Of a stretch of 64,000 nucleotides of DNA, positions 1 through 8,149 are shown one piece after another. The stretch lies in assembly GCF_026016445.1 (NCBI RefSeq), contig NZ_CP096147.1, positions 2,020,501-2,084,500 of the forward strand. Reading direction: 5' to 3'. Position numbers and translations under genes: made by a program. This stretch comes from Cognatishimia activa. GTDB taxonomy: Bacteria; Pseudomonadota; Alphaproteobacteria; Rhodobacterales; Rhodobacteraceae. Position 1 is the first letter of the stretch. Every line of letters begins with the position of its first letter. The notes beneath the pieces were generated by a model that saw nothing but the letters and a program-made list of their open reading frames with translations, was not told the origin of the DNA and did not search any database.

Positions 1-906
1 AAAGGGAAACTTCTGAGCCCCGCTCGCCGTCGTGCCTGCATCGAACATGTGCGCCGCCAGTGCAAAGTATCTGAGCGCAGGGCCTGCCGTGTGCTGGGAC
101 AACATCGCTCGACACAGAGGCACGTCCCGAGGGGTCGTGCTGATGAAGAGCAGTTGGTTGCGGATATGATTGAACTGACCAGGCAATATGGTCGATATGG
201 CTACCGTCGGATTGCGGCTTTGCTGAGGGAGGCGGGTTGGTCAGTCAGCGATGGGCGCATCGAACGACTATGGCGACGAGAGGGGCTAAAGGTTCCGCAT
301 AAGCAACCAAAGAAGGGGCGGCTCTGGCGGAATGATGGATCATGCGTGCGGCTGCGACCAGAGTATCGCAATCACGTCTGGTCCTATGACTTCGTTCACT
401 GCCGGACAGATGACGGCAAGGTCTTCCGGACGCTGAACATCATTGATGAGCACAGCCGGCAATGCTTGGCGATCAAGGTAAAGCGGAAGTTGAACGTCTG
501 TAGACGTGATTGATGCACTGACAGATCTGTTCATCATGCGCGGGGCGCCTGCCTTCATACGCTCAGACAATGGCCCTGAGTTCGTGGCTCAAGCTGTCCG
601 GGACTGGATCGCGGCCGTGGGCTCCAAGACCGCCTATATCGAGCCTGGCTCACCCTGGGAGAACGGATACTGCGAAAGCTTCAATGGCCGGTTCCGGGAC
701 GAACTGCTCAACGGGGAGATTTTCTATACCCTGCGGGAAGCCCAAATCCTGATCGAAGAATGGAACCTCTCGGGACATTGCGATGCAATGCCCTGCCAGT
801 CAGTGGAAAACACTACAACACAAAACGACCACACAGTGCATTGGGCTACCGCCCACCGGCACCAGAGGCCATCATCCCGATGGAAAGCAGGCCAATCATG
901 CACTAA
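1..906 (+). pseudogene. IS3-family transposase (OrfB) remnant, cut by window edge, frameshifted
   Basis: This is the DDE integrase part of an IS3-family element. The reading frame is already open at base 1, so the 5' part lies outside the window. The frame shows an HTH-like N-terminus (RRACRVLGQHRSTQR), then the first catalytic Asp in VWSYDFVH, the second in IRSDNGPEF, and the Glu in [11 protein letters not shown]. Two lesions break it. An apparent extra G near base 496 shifts the frame after KRKLN; the other frame resumes as [10 protein letters not shown]. About 44 extra bases after IEEW (near 767-808) separate it from a third-frame tail, [15 protein letters not shown], which ends at 904-906. 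The element is therefore inactive. The lesions are seen directly; the family call rests on familiar motifs. The terminal repeats of the element were not identified. Confidence 0.85.
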
Positions 907-1261
907 CAATCAACTTGGACCAGTCAGATGAGGCTGCTCATCATTACGCGGGGCTAATGCCTTGATAGCGGCCATTGGCTTTCAAACCATTGGGGTAACT
1001 TTGAATTAACGAGATCGTGCGCATTTACCGTCGCGCAATGAGACTCGGCAATTGTCCGCATTAGATAAAGTTAGTGATCACGAAGCCTCAGGCATTCTGC
1101 ACAATTTGATCATTTCAAATTTAGTCACGAAATCACTTCCATCTCTATTCTTCCCTGACCAAACCAAAACTACCTTAGGGTAACTTCATCTAATGTGACC
1201 TAGTTCGTTTATCGTACTGCTAGTTCGCGGCGAGCTGATGGCGCCAACACGACGTAAACGC
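907..1261. other. Non-coding gap between IS remnant and phnM
   Basis: This stretch probably includes the right end of the IS remnant (to roughly 960) and then A+T-rich DNA without a convincing open frame. I see no clear terminator for the phn operon that ends at 1262, and no recognisable RNA gene. Confidence 0.5.
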
Positions 1262-2455
1262 TCACCCTATCGGGTTGCCGCAGCTCCAAACGCCACGAAC
1301 GATAGGCAGCCCCTTCTGAACTCGAATGCGCAAAATGTCTCCTCGTAGACCGACGCTAAGACTTCCGCGATCAGCTAGGTTCGCAGCTCTTGCAGGATTG
1401 GCAGTCACAGCCGCAAGCGCGCGTGGCAGGTCATTCCAAATCTCAGCCAGTTTGAATGCTGACAACAACAGCGCTGAAGGCACATAGTCAGAAGAGACGA
1501 TGTCCAGAAGATCGTGTTTGGCGAGCTCTTCAGCGGCAACGTTGCCGGAATGCGATCCCCCGCGGATGAGGTTAGGCGCACCCATCATTACCGCAATGCC
1601 TTGTTCGCGACAGGCGGCAGCGGCTTCAAGCGTGGTGGGGAATTCGGCAAAGCTTACGCCGTTTGCCATTGAGGTGATAACCTGATCGCGCGTCGTGTCG
1701 TCATGGCTTGCGAGAACCGCGCCAAGTCGCTTTGCCTCAGCAACGGCCCCTTTTTCGTGCTTTTCCCCGAAGCGTTTTTGCAGGCCTAAGAGGTTTTCTA
1801 CGTGCTCTTCGAATTCTGCGTCATTCATACCGCGTTTTTTTGCAACATATGTTTTCAACGCCGTTAAATCACGGAATTGCCGTTGGCCCGGCGTGTGATC
1901 CATCAGGCTGACAATGCCGATCCGATCATCAGGTGAGAAAGCTGCGAGTTCATCAAGCAAGGTCTCTGAACAGATTTCTGCCCGCAGGTGCAGAAAGTGA
2001 CTGATCTTAAACATGCCTTCTGCGCGGGCTTCGAGCAGCTCATCTGCCAGCTTGCGCGCATAGTCGATATAGCGCCCTTTCCCGCTGTGAATGGACCCGA
2101 CACGCATCGCGTCGAAAACTGTGGTGATGCCAACGGAGGCGAGTTCCGCGTCGTGGGCGAGCAGCGCAGGAAGGTGCGGCCAGTCCACTTCTGGGCGCGG
2201 TTCCATGTGTCGCTCTACGTTGTCCGTATGTAATTCCACCAGACCGGGCGTGACGAAATCACCGCCACAATCAATCGCCCCAGTTGGGCAATGATCCCCC
2301 TCGGCAATATCGCTGATTACGCCATCTTCGATCGTGATAGCGCCATGGATAACGTTATCAGCCAGCACCAGCTGCGCGTTTGCGAGACACAGCGCTCCTG
2401 CGGGTTCTGCGTTGTTCGAAACGGCCAAGGAAGATGTTGGAATATGCGTGTTCAT
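1262..2455 (-). CDS. phnM: PhnM, ribose 1-methylphosphonate 5-triphosphate diphosphatase
   Basis: PhnM is the amidohydrolase-family enzyme of the C-P lyase pathway. It removes pyrophosphate from alpha-D-ribose 1-methylphosphonate 5-triphosphate to give the 5-phosphate that PhnJ cleaves. The metal-binding region VELHTDNVERHMEPRP near the N-terminus and LASHDDTT in the second half are typical of the family. A start 16 codons further upstream is possible, but the ATG at 2455 overlaps the phnN stop as ATGA, as at most other junctions of this operon, and gives 397 residues, close to the usual size. It is the last gene of phnGHI-HAD-JKLNM. The C-terminal tail ends unusually abruptly (WSCGNPIG), next to the IS remnant. 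Confidence 0.93.
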   Translation of the reverse strand: MNTHIPTSSLAVSNNAEPAGALCLANAQLVLADNVIHGAITIEDGVISDIAEGDHCPTGAIDCGGDFVTPGLVELHTDNVERHMEPRPEVDWPHLPALLAHDAELASVGITTVFDAMRVGSIHSGKGRYIDYARKLADELLEARAEGMFKISHFLHLRAEICSETLLDELAAFSPDDRIGIVSLMDHTPGQRQFRDLTALKTYVAKKRGMNDAEFEEHVENLLGLQKRFGEKHEKGAVAEAKRLGAVLASHDDTTRDQVITSMANGVSFAEFPTTLEAAAACREQGIAVMMGAPNLIRGGSHSGNVAAEELAKHDLLDIVSSDYVPSALLLSAFKLAEIWNDLPRALAAVTANPARAANLADRGSLSVGLRGDILRIRVQKGLPIVRGVWSCGNPIG

Positions 2456-3030
2456 AGCGTTGCCTCGCTGCGCAATTTGAGGTCTGACTTTAGGAGTTCG
2501 CAAGCGCTTGCGACCGTCTCTTCAAGCGGGCCATCATTTGAAATATGCACCACATCCAAGTCGTCCGGCAGCGATTTCACCGCTTGCGCAAGGCGCTTAG
2601 CGATCTGATCGTCTGTTTCGCGACCCCGAGCGGCCAGGCGTTTGGCCAAGGTGTCAGGGGTTGCGGTGATGTTCAGAACAAGAAAATGCGGGAAGATCGC
2701 AGCGGCATCACTCAGCGCTTTGCGGGAAAAATTCGCGAGGCAGTTTGTGCCAGACGCGACTTTCTGTTTGATCTCAGTAGGAATACCATATCTCAAATCA
2801 TGCGCGCCCCAATGCACGGCAAATGCCCCATTTGCTGCCATGGTGTCGAACTCATCGACTGAAACAGCTTGGTAATCTTCACCGCCAAGTTCCGGTGCGC
2901 GGGTTATGACCCGCTTCACTCGGTGAAGATCAGGCGCTGCCGCACAAATGCCGCCCATGACGCTGTCTTTGCCAACCCCAGATGGGCCAACGACAGCGAT
3001 CAGACGCCCATATGTCTCTGAGCTCGTCAC
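2452..3030 (-). CDS. phnN: PhnN, ribose 1,5-bisphosphate phosphokinase
   Basis: PhnN phosphorylates ribose 1,5-bisphosphate to PRPP, returning the ribose released by C-P lyase to nucleotide metabolism. It is a P-loop kinase of the guanylate kinase fold, with the Walker A motif GPSGVGKDS near residues 15-23 and an arginine-rich lid region (KRLAARGRETDDQIAKRL). The 192 residues match the family. It overlaps phnL upstream and phnM downstream by 4 bases each (ATGA), which indicates translational coupling. A general PRPP synthase gene (prs) also lies in this window at 19394. Confidence 0.93.
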   Translation of the reverse strand: MTSSETYGRLIAVVGPSGVGKDSVMGGICAAAPDLHRVKRVITRAPELGGEDYQAVSVDEFDTMAANGAFAVHWGAHDLRYGIPTEIKQKVASGTNCLANFSRKALSDAAAIFPHFLVLNITATPDTLAKRLAARGRETDDQIAKRLAQAVKSLPDDLDVVHISNDGPLEETVASACELLKSDLKLRSEATL

Positions 3031-3716
3031 GCAGCCAGTCCTGGTGTGAATTGACTTACATCAATTTCGCGATCACACACGCGATCGCGCGCGGCTTCAT
3101 CGTGGAAAATCCCAATGATCGCGGCACCGCGCACCTTCGCTTCTTCAATCAGCGACAAAACCACCTCGCGGTTCGTGGCATCAAGGCTAGCGGTTGGTTC
3201 GTCAAGCAGCATCGCAGGATAGCTATGTGCAAAACCACGTGCGATATTGACCCGTTGTTGCTCGCCACCTGAGAAGGTCGTCGGAGACAATGCCCAGAGG
3301 CGTTCCGGGATATTGAGTTGCGAAAGCAGAGATTTCGCGCGCATCTCTGCGTCTTCGGCAGATACACCAACTGCACGCAAAGGCTCAGCAACAACATCCA
3401 ATGTCGGTACACGCGGCACGACGCGTAGGAATTGGCTGACATAGCCAAGGACTTCCCGTCGCAGAGTGATGATCTCACGCGGTTTGGCCTGCACAATGTC
3501 GATGTCGCCAATGCAAATTTTCCCGGCCTGCGTCAGGTAGTTGCCGTAGATCATGCGCATCAATGTGGACTTACCGGCCCCTGATGCACCTGTCAGCGCA
3601 ACGCACTCACCCTTGGCGACACTTAGGGACACACTGTTGACCACTTCGATCACCGCGCTGCCTTGGTTATGAAGAGTGAAGGTCTTGGAAACGTTAGAAA
3701 GTTCAATCATGGTCAT
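3027..3716 (-). CDS. phnL: PhnL, C-P lyase ABC-type ATPase subunit
   Basis: PhnL is an ABC ATPase homologue that is part of the C-P lyase machinery and not a transporter subunit. Walker A GASGAGKST, signature FSGGEQQR and Walker B AMLLDEPTASLD are all intact in 229 residues. It follows phnK with an ATGA overlap and precedes phnN with the same overlap. In the known system PhnL acts with PhnK on the PhnGHIJ core in ATP-dependent turnover. The start at 3716 is chosen because it overlaps the phnK stop; a second Met two codons on is less likely. Confidence 0.93.
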   Translation of the reverse strand: MTMIELSNVSKTFTLHNQGSAVIEVVNSVSLSVAKGECVALTGASGAGKSTLMRMIYGNYLTQAGKICIGDIDIVQAKPREIITLRREVLGYVSQFLRVVPRVPTLDVVAEPLRAVGVSAEDAEMRAKSLLSQLNIPERLWALSPTTFSGGEQQRVNIARGFAHSYPAMLLDEPTASLDATNREVVLSLIEEAKVRGAAIIGIFHDEAARDRVCDREIDVSQFTPGLAA

Positions 3717-4483
3717 ACCTGCAAAACGGAGCTGACAAGCAATTGCGTATAGGCGTGTTGAGGATCATCCAGCACCTGATCCGTGAGGCCCGTTTCGACC
3801 ACATGACCAGACTTCATGACCATCAGGCGATCTGCCAAAAGGCGAACGACGGCTAAATCATGTGTCACGATGATCGCCGACAACCCGAGGTCGCGCACAA
3901 GGCTGCGCAGCAAATCCAACAAGCGCGCCTGAACGGACACATCCAAGCCACCGGTCGGTTCATCCATGAAGACCAAACGTGGGCCAGTCACCAAATTGCG
4001 CGCAATTTGCAGTCTTTGCTGCATACCGCCAGAGAATGTTGTCGGGCGGTCATCAACGCGATCTTCGGAAATCTCGACGCGACCCAGCCAATTGACCGCT
4101 TCCTCACGAATGTCACCGTAATTGCGCGCGCCAACAGCCATGAGGCGTTCGCCGACGTTGCCCCCGGCGCTGACACCCATCCGCAGGCCATCGCGTGCAT
4201 GCTGGTGCACGAAAGCCCAATCTGTGCGTCCAAGCATGCGGCGCTCTGGTTCGCTCATTTTCAGTGTGTCTTTGGGGCCATCAACGCGGGTGTCAAAAAT
4301 CACTTCGCCTTTATCGGTCGCCGTATGACCCGCGAGGCAACTCAAGAGCGTCGATTTGCCAGACCCGGATTCACCGACGATGCCCATGACCTCGCCGGGA
4401 TAGAGATCAAAGCTAACATTCGTGCAGCCAATGTTCGCGCCATAGTATTTGGCAACATCTTTGACAGACAATAAGGGCGTCAT
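3713..4483 (-). CDS. phnK: PhnK, C-P lyase ABC-type ATPase subunit
   Basis: PhnK is the second ABC ATPase homologue of the C-P lyase complex and binds the PhnGHIJ core through PhnJ. Walker A GESGSGKST, signature TFSGGMQQR, Walker B LVFMDEPTGGLD and the switch His (IVTHD) are all present. The 256 residues match the E. coli protein. The gene is coupled to phnJ upstream and phnL downstream by 4-base overlaps. It resembles oligopeptide-type ABC ATPases in sequence, but the position between phnJ and phnL settles the identity. Confidence 0.94.
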   Translation of the reverse strand: MTPLLSVKDVAKYYGANIGCTNVSFDLYPGEVMGIVGESGSGKSTLLSCLAGHTATDKGEVIFDTRVDGPKDTLKMSEPERRMLGRTDWAFVHQHARDGLRMGVSAGGNVGERLMAVGARNYGDIREEAVNWLGRVEISEDRVDDRPTTFSGGMQQRLQIARNLVTGPRLVFMDEPTGGLDVSVQARLLDLLRSLVRDLGLSAIIVTHDLAVVRLLADRLMVMKSGHVVETGLTDQVLDDPQHAYTQLLVSSVLQV

Positions 4484-5352
4484 GCTGCGCTCTCCTCATT
4501 TGCTGGATCGGTCATTTCGCCTGTGTGGCCTTCGGCACGGCGCCCTTCGCAATAATCGGTGTCTGAGCAGACAAACATGCGGCCACCATTGTCGTCGGTG
4601 ATGACCTCATCCAAGTAGCTGTGTTCCGATCCACAAAGCGCACAGCGATGTGGGGCTTTGGACGGATCAAACGGGTGGTCTTCGAAATCGAGGCTTACGA
4701 CCTTGGTGTAAGGTGGCAGTGCATAGATGCGTTGTTCGCGCCCCGCCCCAAACAACTGGATGCCAGCCATCTCCATCTTTGGGTTATCAAACTTAGGGAT
4801 CGGTGACGGGTCCATTACATAGCGCCCCTCAACCTTCACCGGATAGGCATAGCTCGTCGCAATATGACCGTGCTTGGCGATGTCTTCATAAAGTTTCACA
4901 TGCATGAGGCCATATTCCTCAAGCGCGTGCATTTTCCGCGTTTCGGTTTCACGCGGTTCCAGGAAACGCAGTGGTTCTGGAATGGGAACCTGATAAACCA
5001 AGATTTGATTTTCCGTCAGTTCCTCTTCAGGGATGCGGTGGCGCGTTTGAATAACCGAGGCTTCCGAGGTGGACGTTGTGGTTTCAACACCGGCGGTTTT
5101 TTCAAAGAACTGGCGAATGGACACTGCGTTTGTTGTGTCGTCCGCACCTTGGTCGATGACCTTGAATGTGTCTTCTGGCGTCAGTGTGGCAGCAGACACC
5201 TGCACTCCCCCTGTGCCCCAACCATAGGGCATCGGCATTTCGCGAGAGGCAAAAGGCACCTGATACCCTGGGATCGCTAAGCCCTTCAGGATCGCACGAC
5301 GGATCATGCGTTTGGTCTGTTCGTCTAGATAAGCAAAGTTGTAATCGCTCAT
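4480..5352 (-). CDS. phnJ: PhnJ, radical SAM carbon-phosphorus lyase
   Basis: PhnJ cleaves the C-P bond of 5-phosphoribosyl 1-methylphosphonate, giving methane (or another alkane) and ribose 1,2-cyclic phosphate 5-phosphate. It uses a 4Fe-4S cluster and S-adenosylmethionine. Cysteines at 237, 240, 262 and 268 keep the same spacing as C241, C244, C266 and C272 of the E. coli enzyme. The N-terminal IPGYQVPF and PYGWGTGG segments of the family are present; the glycyl radical site lies in this region in E. coli. Length is 290 residues. The gene is separated from phnI by an inserted HAD phosphatase gene, unlike the direct phnI-phnJ junction of E. coli, but it keeps the ATGA overlaps on both sides. 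Confidence 0.96.
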   Translation of the reverse strand: MSDYNFAYLDEQTKRMIRRAILKGLAIPGYQVPFASREMPMPYGWGTGGVQVSAATLTPEDTFKVIDQGADDTTNAVSIRQFFEKTAGVETTTSTSEASVIQTRHRIPEEELTENQILVYQVPIPEPLRFLEPRETETRKMHALEEYGLMHVKLYEDIAKHGHIATSYAYPVKVEGRYVMDPSPIPKFDNPKMEMAGIQLFGAGREQRIYALPPYTKVVSLDFEDHPFDPSKAPHRCALCGSEHSYLDEVITDDNGGRMFVCSDTDYCEGRRAEGHTGEMTDPANEESAA

Positions 5353-5945
5353 AGCATCTGTCTTTCGCTCAAGGCCCGAGCAAGGGCATCTGCATCTGTG
5401 AAGTGAATGGCGTCCATACCAACAGCCCGCGCGCCTTCGACATTCTTTGGTGAGTCATCGATGAAAATGCAGTCCGCCGGTGACAGCCCAGCTCGCTCGC
5501 ACAAAAGTTCATAAATCCGCGCTTCCGGCTTGAGCATTTTCTCCTGCCCGGACACGACGGTTACATCAAAAACCTGCCCCAGTTCCGGATGCACTTTCAT
5601 GCCTTCCGGCCAAGTTTCTGCCGACCAATTGGTGATCGCGTGTATTGGCGTCCCGTTGGCCTTTAACTTGAACAGAATGTCCCATGTTCCCGGGACTTTT
5701 TGCGGCACAGTCAATGGATAACGGTCGACATATTCAGCGAAACGTTCACGATCCGCATCGTCAGCAATTTCTGTGGACATATCAGCGAAGGTTTCACCGC
5801 CGTCGCCCCGCAGATTGCGCGCATAAAAATCGACCTGATCTAGGAAATCTTCAGTGGCCTCTCGGGAGCCAAAGTCCTCCACCCAGGCGAGAACAGGATC
5901 CCATTGGATCAGCACATTTCCGATGTCAAAAACAACCGCCTTCAT
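5349..5945 (-). CDS. HAD-family hydrolase inside the C-P lyase operon, YihX-like
   Basis: This 198-residue protein is a haloacid dehalogenase-superfamily phosphatase. Motif I is FDIGNVL at residues 5-11: the nucleophile Asp is present, but the usual second Asp is Gly, as in the E. coli sugar 1-phosphatase YihX. Motif II is ITNWS, motif III Lys lies in KPEARIYE, and motif IV is IFIDDSPKN. The KPEARIY and FIDD-NVEGA blocks resemble YihX closely. It overlaps phnI and phnJ by 4 bases each, so it is translated as part of the C-P lyase operon. The substrate is unknown. A ribose 1-phosphate or ribose 1,5-bisphosphate intermediate is a reasonable guess from context only. Confidence 0.85.
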   Translation of the reverse strand: MKAVVFDIGNVLIQWDPVLAWVEDFGSREATEDFLDQVDFYARNLRGDGGETFADMSTEIADDADRERFAEYVDRYPLTVPQKVPGTWDILFKLKANGTPIHAITNWSAETWPEGMKVHPELGQVFDVTVVSGQEKMLKPEARIYELLCERAGLSPADCIFIDDSPKNVEGARAVGMDAIHFTDADALARALSERQML

Positions 5946-7030
5946 TCTGCGGCCTCCGGCACTGCACGCTCGATGGCTTCCCGCCGCAGTTTGCGGATCA
6001 GTTCAAGTTCTGACTGGAAATCCACATAGTGCGGCAGTTTGATGTGCTCAAGGAACCCGGTCGCTTGGATATTATCCCCGTGATAGAGTACAAATTCCGC
6101 GTCCTGTGCTGGCACGCCGACATTGTCTTCGCCAAGCTCTTCCCAGCGCAGCGCACGATCAACCAGCGACATAGAGATTGATTTGCGTTCGGATTGACCA
6201 AAGACCAAACCATAACCGCGCGTAAACTGTGGTGGTTCGGTTTTAGAACCGGTGAACTGGTTCACCGTCTCACATTCCGTCACTGTGATCTCGCCCAGAT
6301 CAATGGCGAAACCCAGCTCTGGAATGTCCATTTCCACGGCGACTGCACCGATCCGAAGTTCGCCAACAAAGGCATGTGTGCGGCCGTACCCACGCTGGGT
6401 GGAATAGGCCATGCCCAGGGTGAAACCTTCGTCCGCTCGTGCCAAAGACTGCAAACGTAATGCTCGCTCTGCTGGGAGCTCAAGCGGTTCTCGGGTTAAA
6501 TCCGGTGGCGTGTCGTCCGTCGCGACCTCGTCTTGGATCAGCCCTTCTTCGTTTAGGAACTCCGTGACATGTGGGACGGTATCCAAAACCGCCTCACGCT
6601 CTGCCGCTTCAATGGCTTCGCCATCAGCCGCCAGTTTGAAGTCCAGCAGGCGGTGCGTGTAGTCAAACGTCGGCCCCAAAACCTGCCCGCCCGGCAGATC
6701 TTTGTAGGTCGCCGAAATACGACGCTCACATTCCATCTCTGCCGTATCGATTGGGTTGGAGTTCCCAAAGCGCGGTAAGGTTGTCCGGTAGGCGCGGATC
6801 AAGAAGATGGCTTCGATCAGATCCCCGCGCGCTTGTTTGATTGCCAGCGCCGCGAGGTCAGGATCGTACAGAGACCCTTCTGCCATCACGCGATTGACCG
6901 CCAACTTTAGCTGTTCGCGAATTTGGGCAATGGAAAGCTCGGCGATAGATGTATCTCCGCGACGTTCCTCCGCCAGCCAGGCATGAGCATTTTCGATCGC
7001 GCGTTCACCGCCTTTGACCGCAACATACAT
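5942..7030 (-). CDS. phnI: PhnI, C-P lyase core subunit (nucleosidase)
   Basis: PhnI with PhnG, H and L transfers the phosphonate to C1 of ATP ribose, displacing adenine; alone it acts as a purine nucleosidase. The 362-residue protein starts MYVAVKGGERAIENA, the standard PhnI N-terminus, and carries family blocks such as GMAYSTQRGYGRTHAFVGEL and ARGDLIEAIFLIRAYRTTLPR. The start codon overlaps the phnH stop by one base, and the stop overlaps the HAD gene by 4 bases. Confidence 0.95.
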   Translation of the reverse strand: MYVAVKGGERAIENAHAWLAEERRGDTSIAELSIAQIREQLKLAVNRVMAEGSLYDPDLAALAIKQARGDLIEAIFLIRAYRTTLPRFGNSNPIDTAEMECERRISATYKDLPGGQVLGPTFDYTHRLLDFKLAADGEAIEAAEREAVLDTVPHVTEFLNEEGLIQDEVATDDTPPDLTREPLELPAERALRLQSLARADEGFTLGMAYSTQRGYGRTHAFVGELRIGAVAVEMDIPELGFAIDLGEITVTECETVNQFTGSKTEPPQFTRGYGLVFGQSERKSISMSLVDRALRWEELGEDNVGVPAQDAEFVLYHGDNIQATGFLEHIKLPHYVDFQSELELIRKLRREAIERAVPEAAE

Positions 7031-7593
7031 CAGCGCACCTCCGTCGTGCGTGGCAGGGCCGCGATGCGGTCGCCACAGGTGAAGTAGAAATCCAAACCAA
7101 GCGGGAAGAGCGCGTGATTGCCTTGAAAAGCCGCGACTTCTGGCAGCGAAAGCGCAGCGCGGTCTTTGATGCCAGGGCCTTGTAGAACAGCCCCTTGGTT
7201 TTCCAGAATGTCGCTTTCAACGATCAAGCTTGCCGAGCGATCTGGGTATTCTGACGTGCCGATTTTGAATTGATTAAGCGGCGCAAGATCGCTCCAAGTT
7301 CCGACAGCAAAGTCGCATTCAGCAGCGCCAACCAAAGGCGCGCCGATGTGGAAGTTGATCCAGTTGCGGATCGGTTCGATATCCAGATCGCCTGCGAGGA
7401 AAATACCCGTGTCGGGGTCACACAACGTCAGCAGAACTGTTCCGGCCGCTTTTGACAGAGGTGCCGGAGGTTCCGCGCCTTGGATCGTTTCAATCGTGCC
7501 CGGCTTCGCCATGACCGTCATGATCTGACGGAAGGCGCGCGCGGACTCTGGAGCCGGATCAGCAAAACCGCCAGTGAGTTCAACAGCCTGCAT
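7030..7593 (-). CDS. phnH: PhnH, C-P lyase core subunit
   Basis: PhnH is a structural subunit of the PhnGHIJ core. The 187 residues begin with GGFADPAPESARAFRQIMTVMAKPG, shortened here to its key parts: FADP, AFRxIMxxMxxPG, the family hallmark. LLTLCDPDTGIFL and the C-terminal FPLGLDFYFTCGDRIAALPRTT are also typical. One-base overlaps join it to phnG and phnI, so it is translated from the same message. No catalytic residues are known for this subunit, and none is claimed. Confidence 0.93.
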   Translation of the reverse strand: MQAVELTGGFADPAPESARAFRQIMTVMAKPGTIETIQGAEPPAPLSKAAGTVLLTLCDPDTGIFLAGDLDIEPIRNWINFHIGAPLVGAAECDFAVGTWSDLAPLNQFKIGTSEYPDRSASLIVESDILENQGAVLQGPGIKDRAALSLPEVAAFQGNHALFPLGLDFYFTCGDRIAALPRTTEVR

Positions 7594-8042
7594 CAGTCCT
7601 CTCCCCGCGCCATTGTGAAGAAATCGACCTTGGTTGCCGCAGCTTTACGGGCACGCTTGGCCTTGGCTTCTGCAATTTCAGTAGACAGCGGCGTCAGCAC
7701 TTTGGTTCGCAGTTCCGCCGCGGCCTCGGTTTGCATCAGCGCGTCGATCAAAGCAGCGCTTTCAGCGTCTTCCTTGCGGCGGCCCTGTACGTAGCCGTGG
7801 CCAACTTCGCCGGACGCAAGTTTCAACGAGCAACGCGTGACGGTCATCTCACCCAGATTGAAAGGCGCGCCTGTGCCACCGGTACGGCCTCGAACCATGA
7901 CGCTGCCGATTTCTGGCCTCCGCAGCCAATCGAATTTCGGCGCTTCTGTTTCCTTTGCAAAAAGCTTCGTCAGTGCCCCATCGGGTGACGTCGCCATCAG
8001 GCTCAACCAAGCTTTGCGCTCATTTTGTTGGATCTCTTGCAT
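7593..8042 (-). CDS. phnG: PhnG, C-P lyase core subunit
   Basis: PhnG is the small subunit of the C-P lyase core and the first gene of the operon. The frame could start at 8066, but the ATG at 8042 (MQEIQQNERKAWLSLMA) fits the family N-terminus better, where ..R..WL..LA is typical. It also leaves the candidate PhnF operator about 37 bases upstream. Family blocks are GRTGGTGAPFNLGEMTVTRC and GHGYVQGRRKEDAESAALIDAL, here named by their ends. Length is 149 residues, as usual. The upstream region is shared with the divergent regulator phnF. Confidence 0.92.
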   Translation of the reverse strand: MQEIQQNERKAWLSLMATSPDGALTKLFAKETEAPKFDWLRRPEIGSVMVRGRTGGTGAPFNLGEMTVTRCSLKLASGEVGHGYVQGRRKEDAESAALIDALMQTEAAAELRTKVLTPLSTEIAEAKAKRARKAAATKVDFFTMARGED

Positions 8043-8078
8043 GATCTTAGCTGTGCCTCTCGACAAATCCGCAACTTA

Positions 8079-8093
8079 CTATACAACTAGACA
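8079..8093. promoter_or_regulatory. Candidate PhnF operator between phnG and phnF
   Basis: The divergent phnG/phnF spacer holds CTATACA-A-CTAGACA, two copies of a 7-base unit (TGTMTAG on the minus strand) with a period of 8. GntR/HutC-type regulators bind sites built from similar TATA/GTC-containing half sites. The site sits 36 bases before phnG and 56 before phnF, so it could control both. This is an inference from position and form only. Confidence 0.4.
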
Positions 8094-8149
8094 TATATTC
8101 GCCGATTCCGGTGAGTCTGACCAGAAGAGTTTTGTGAAGTTTAGATGAA

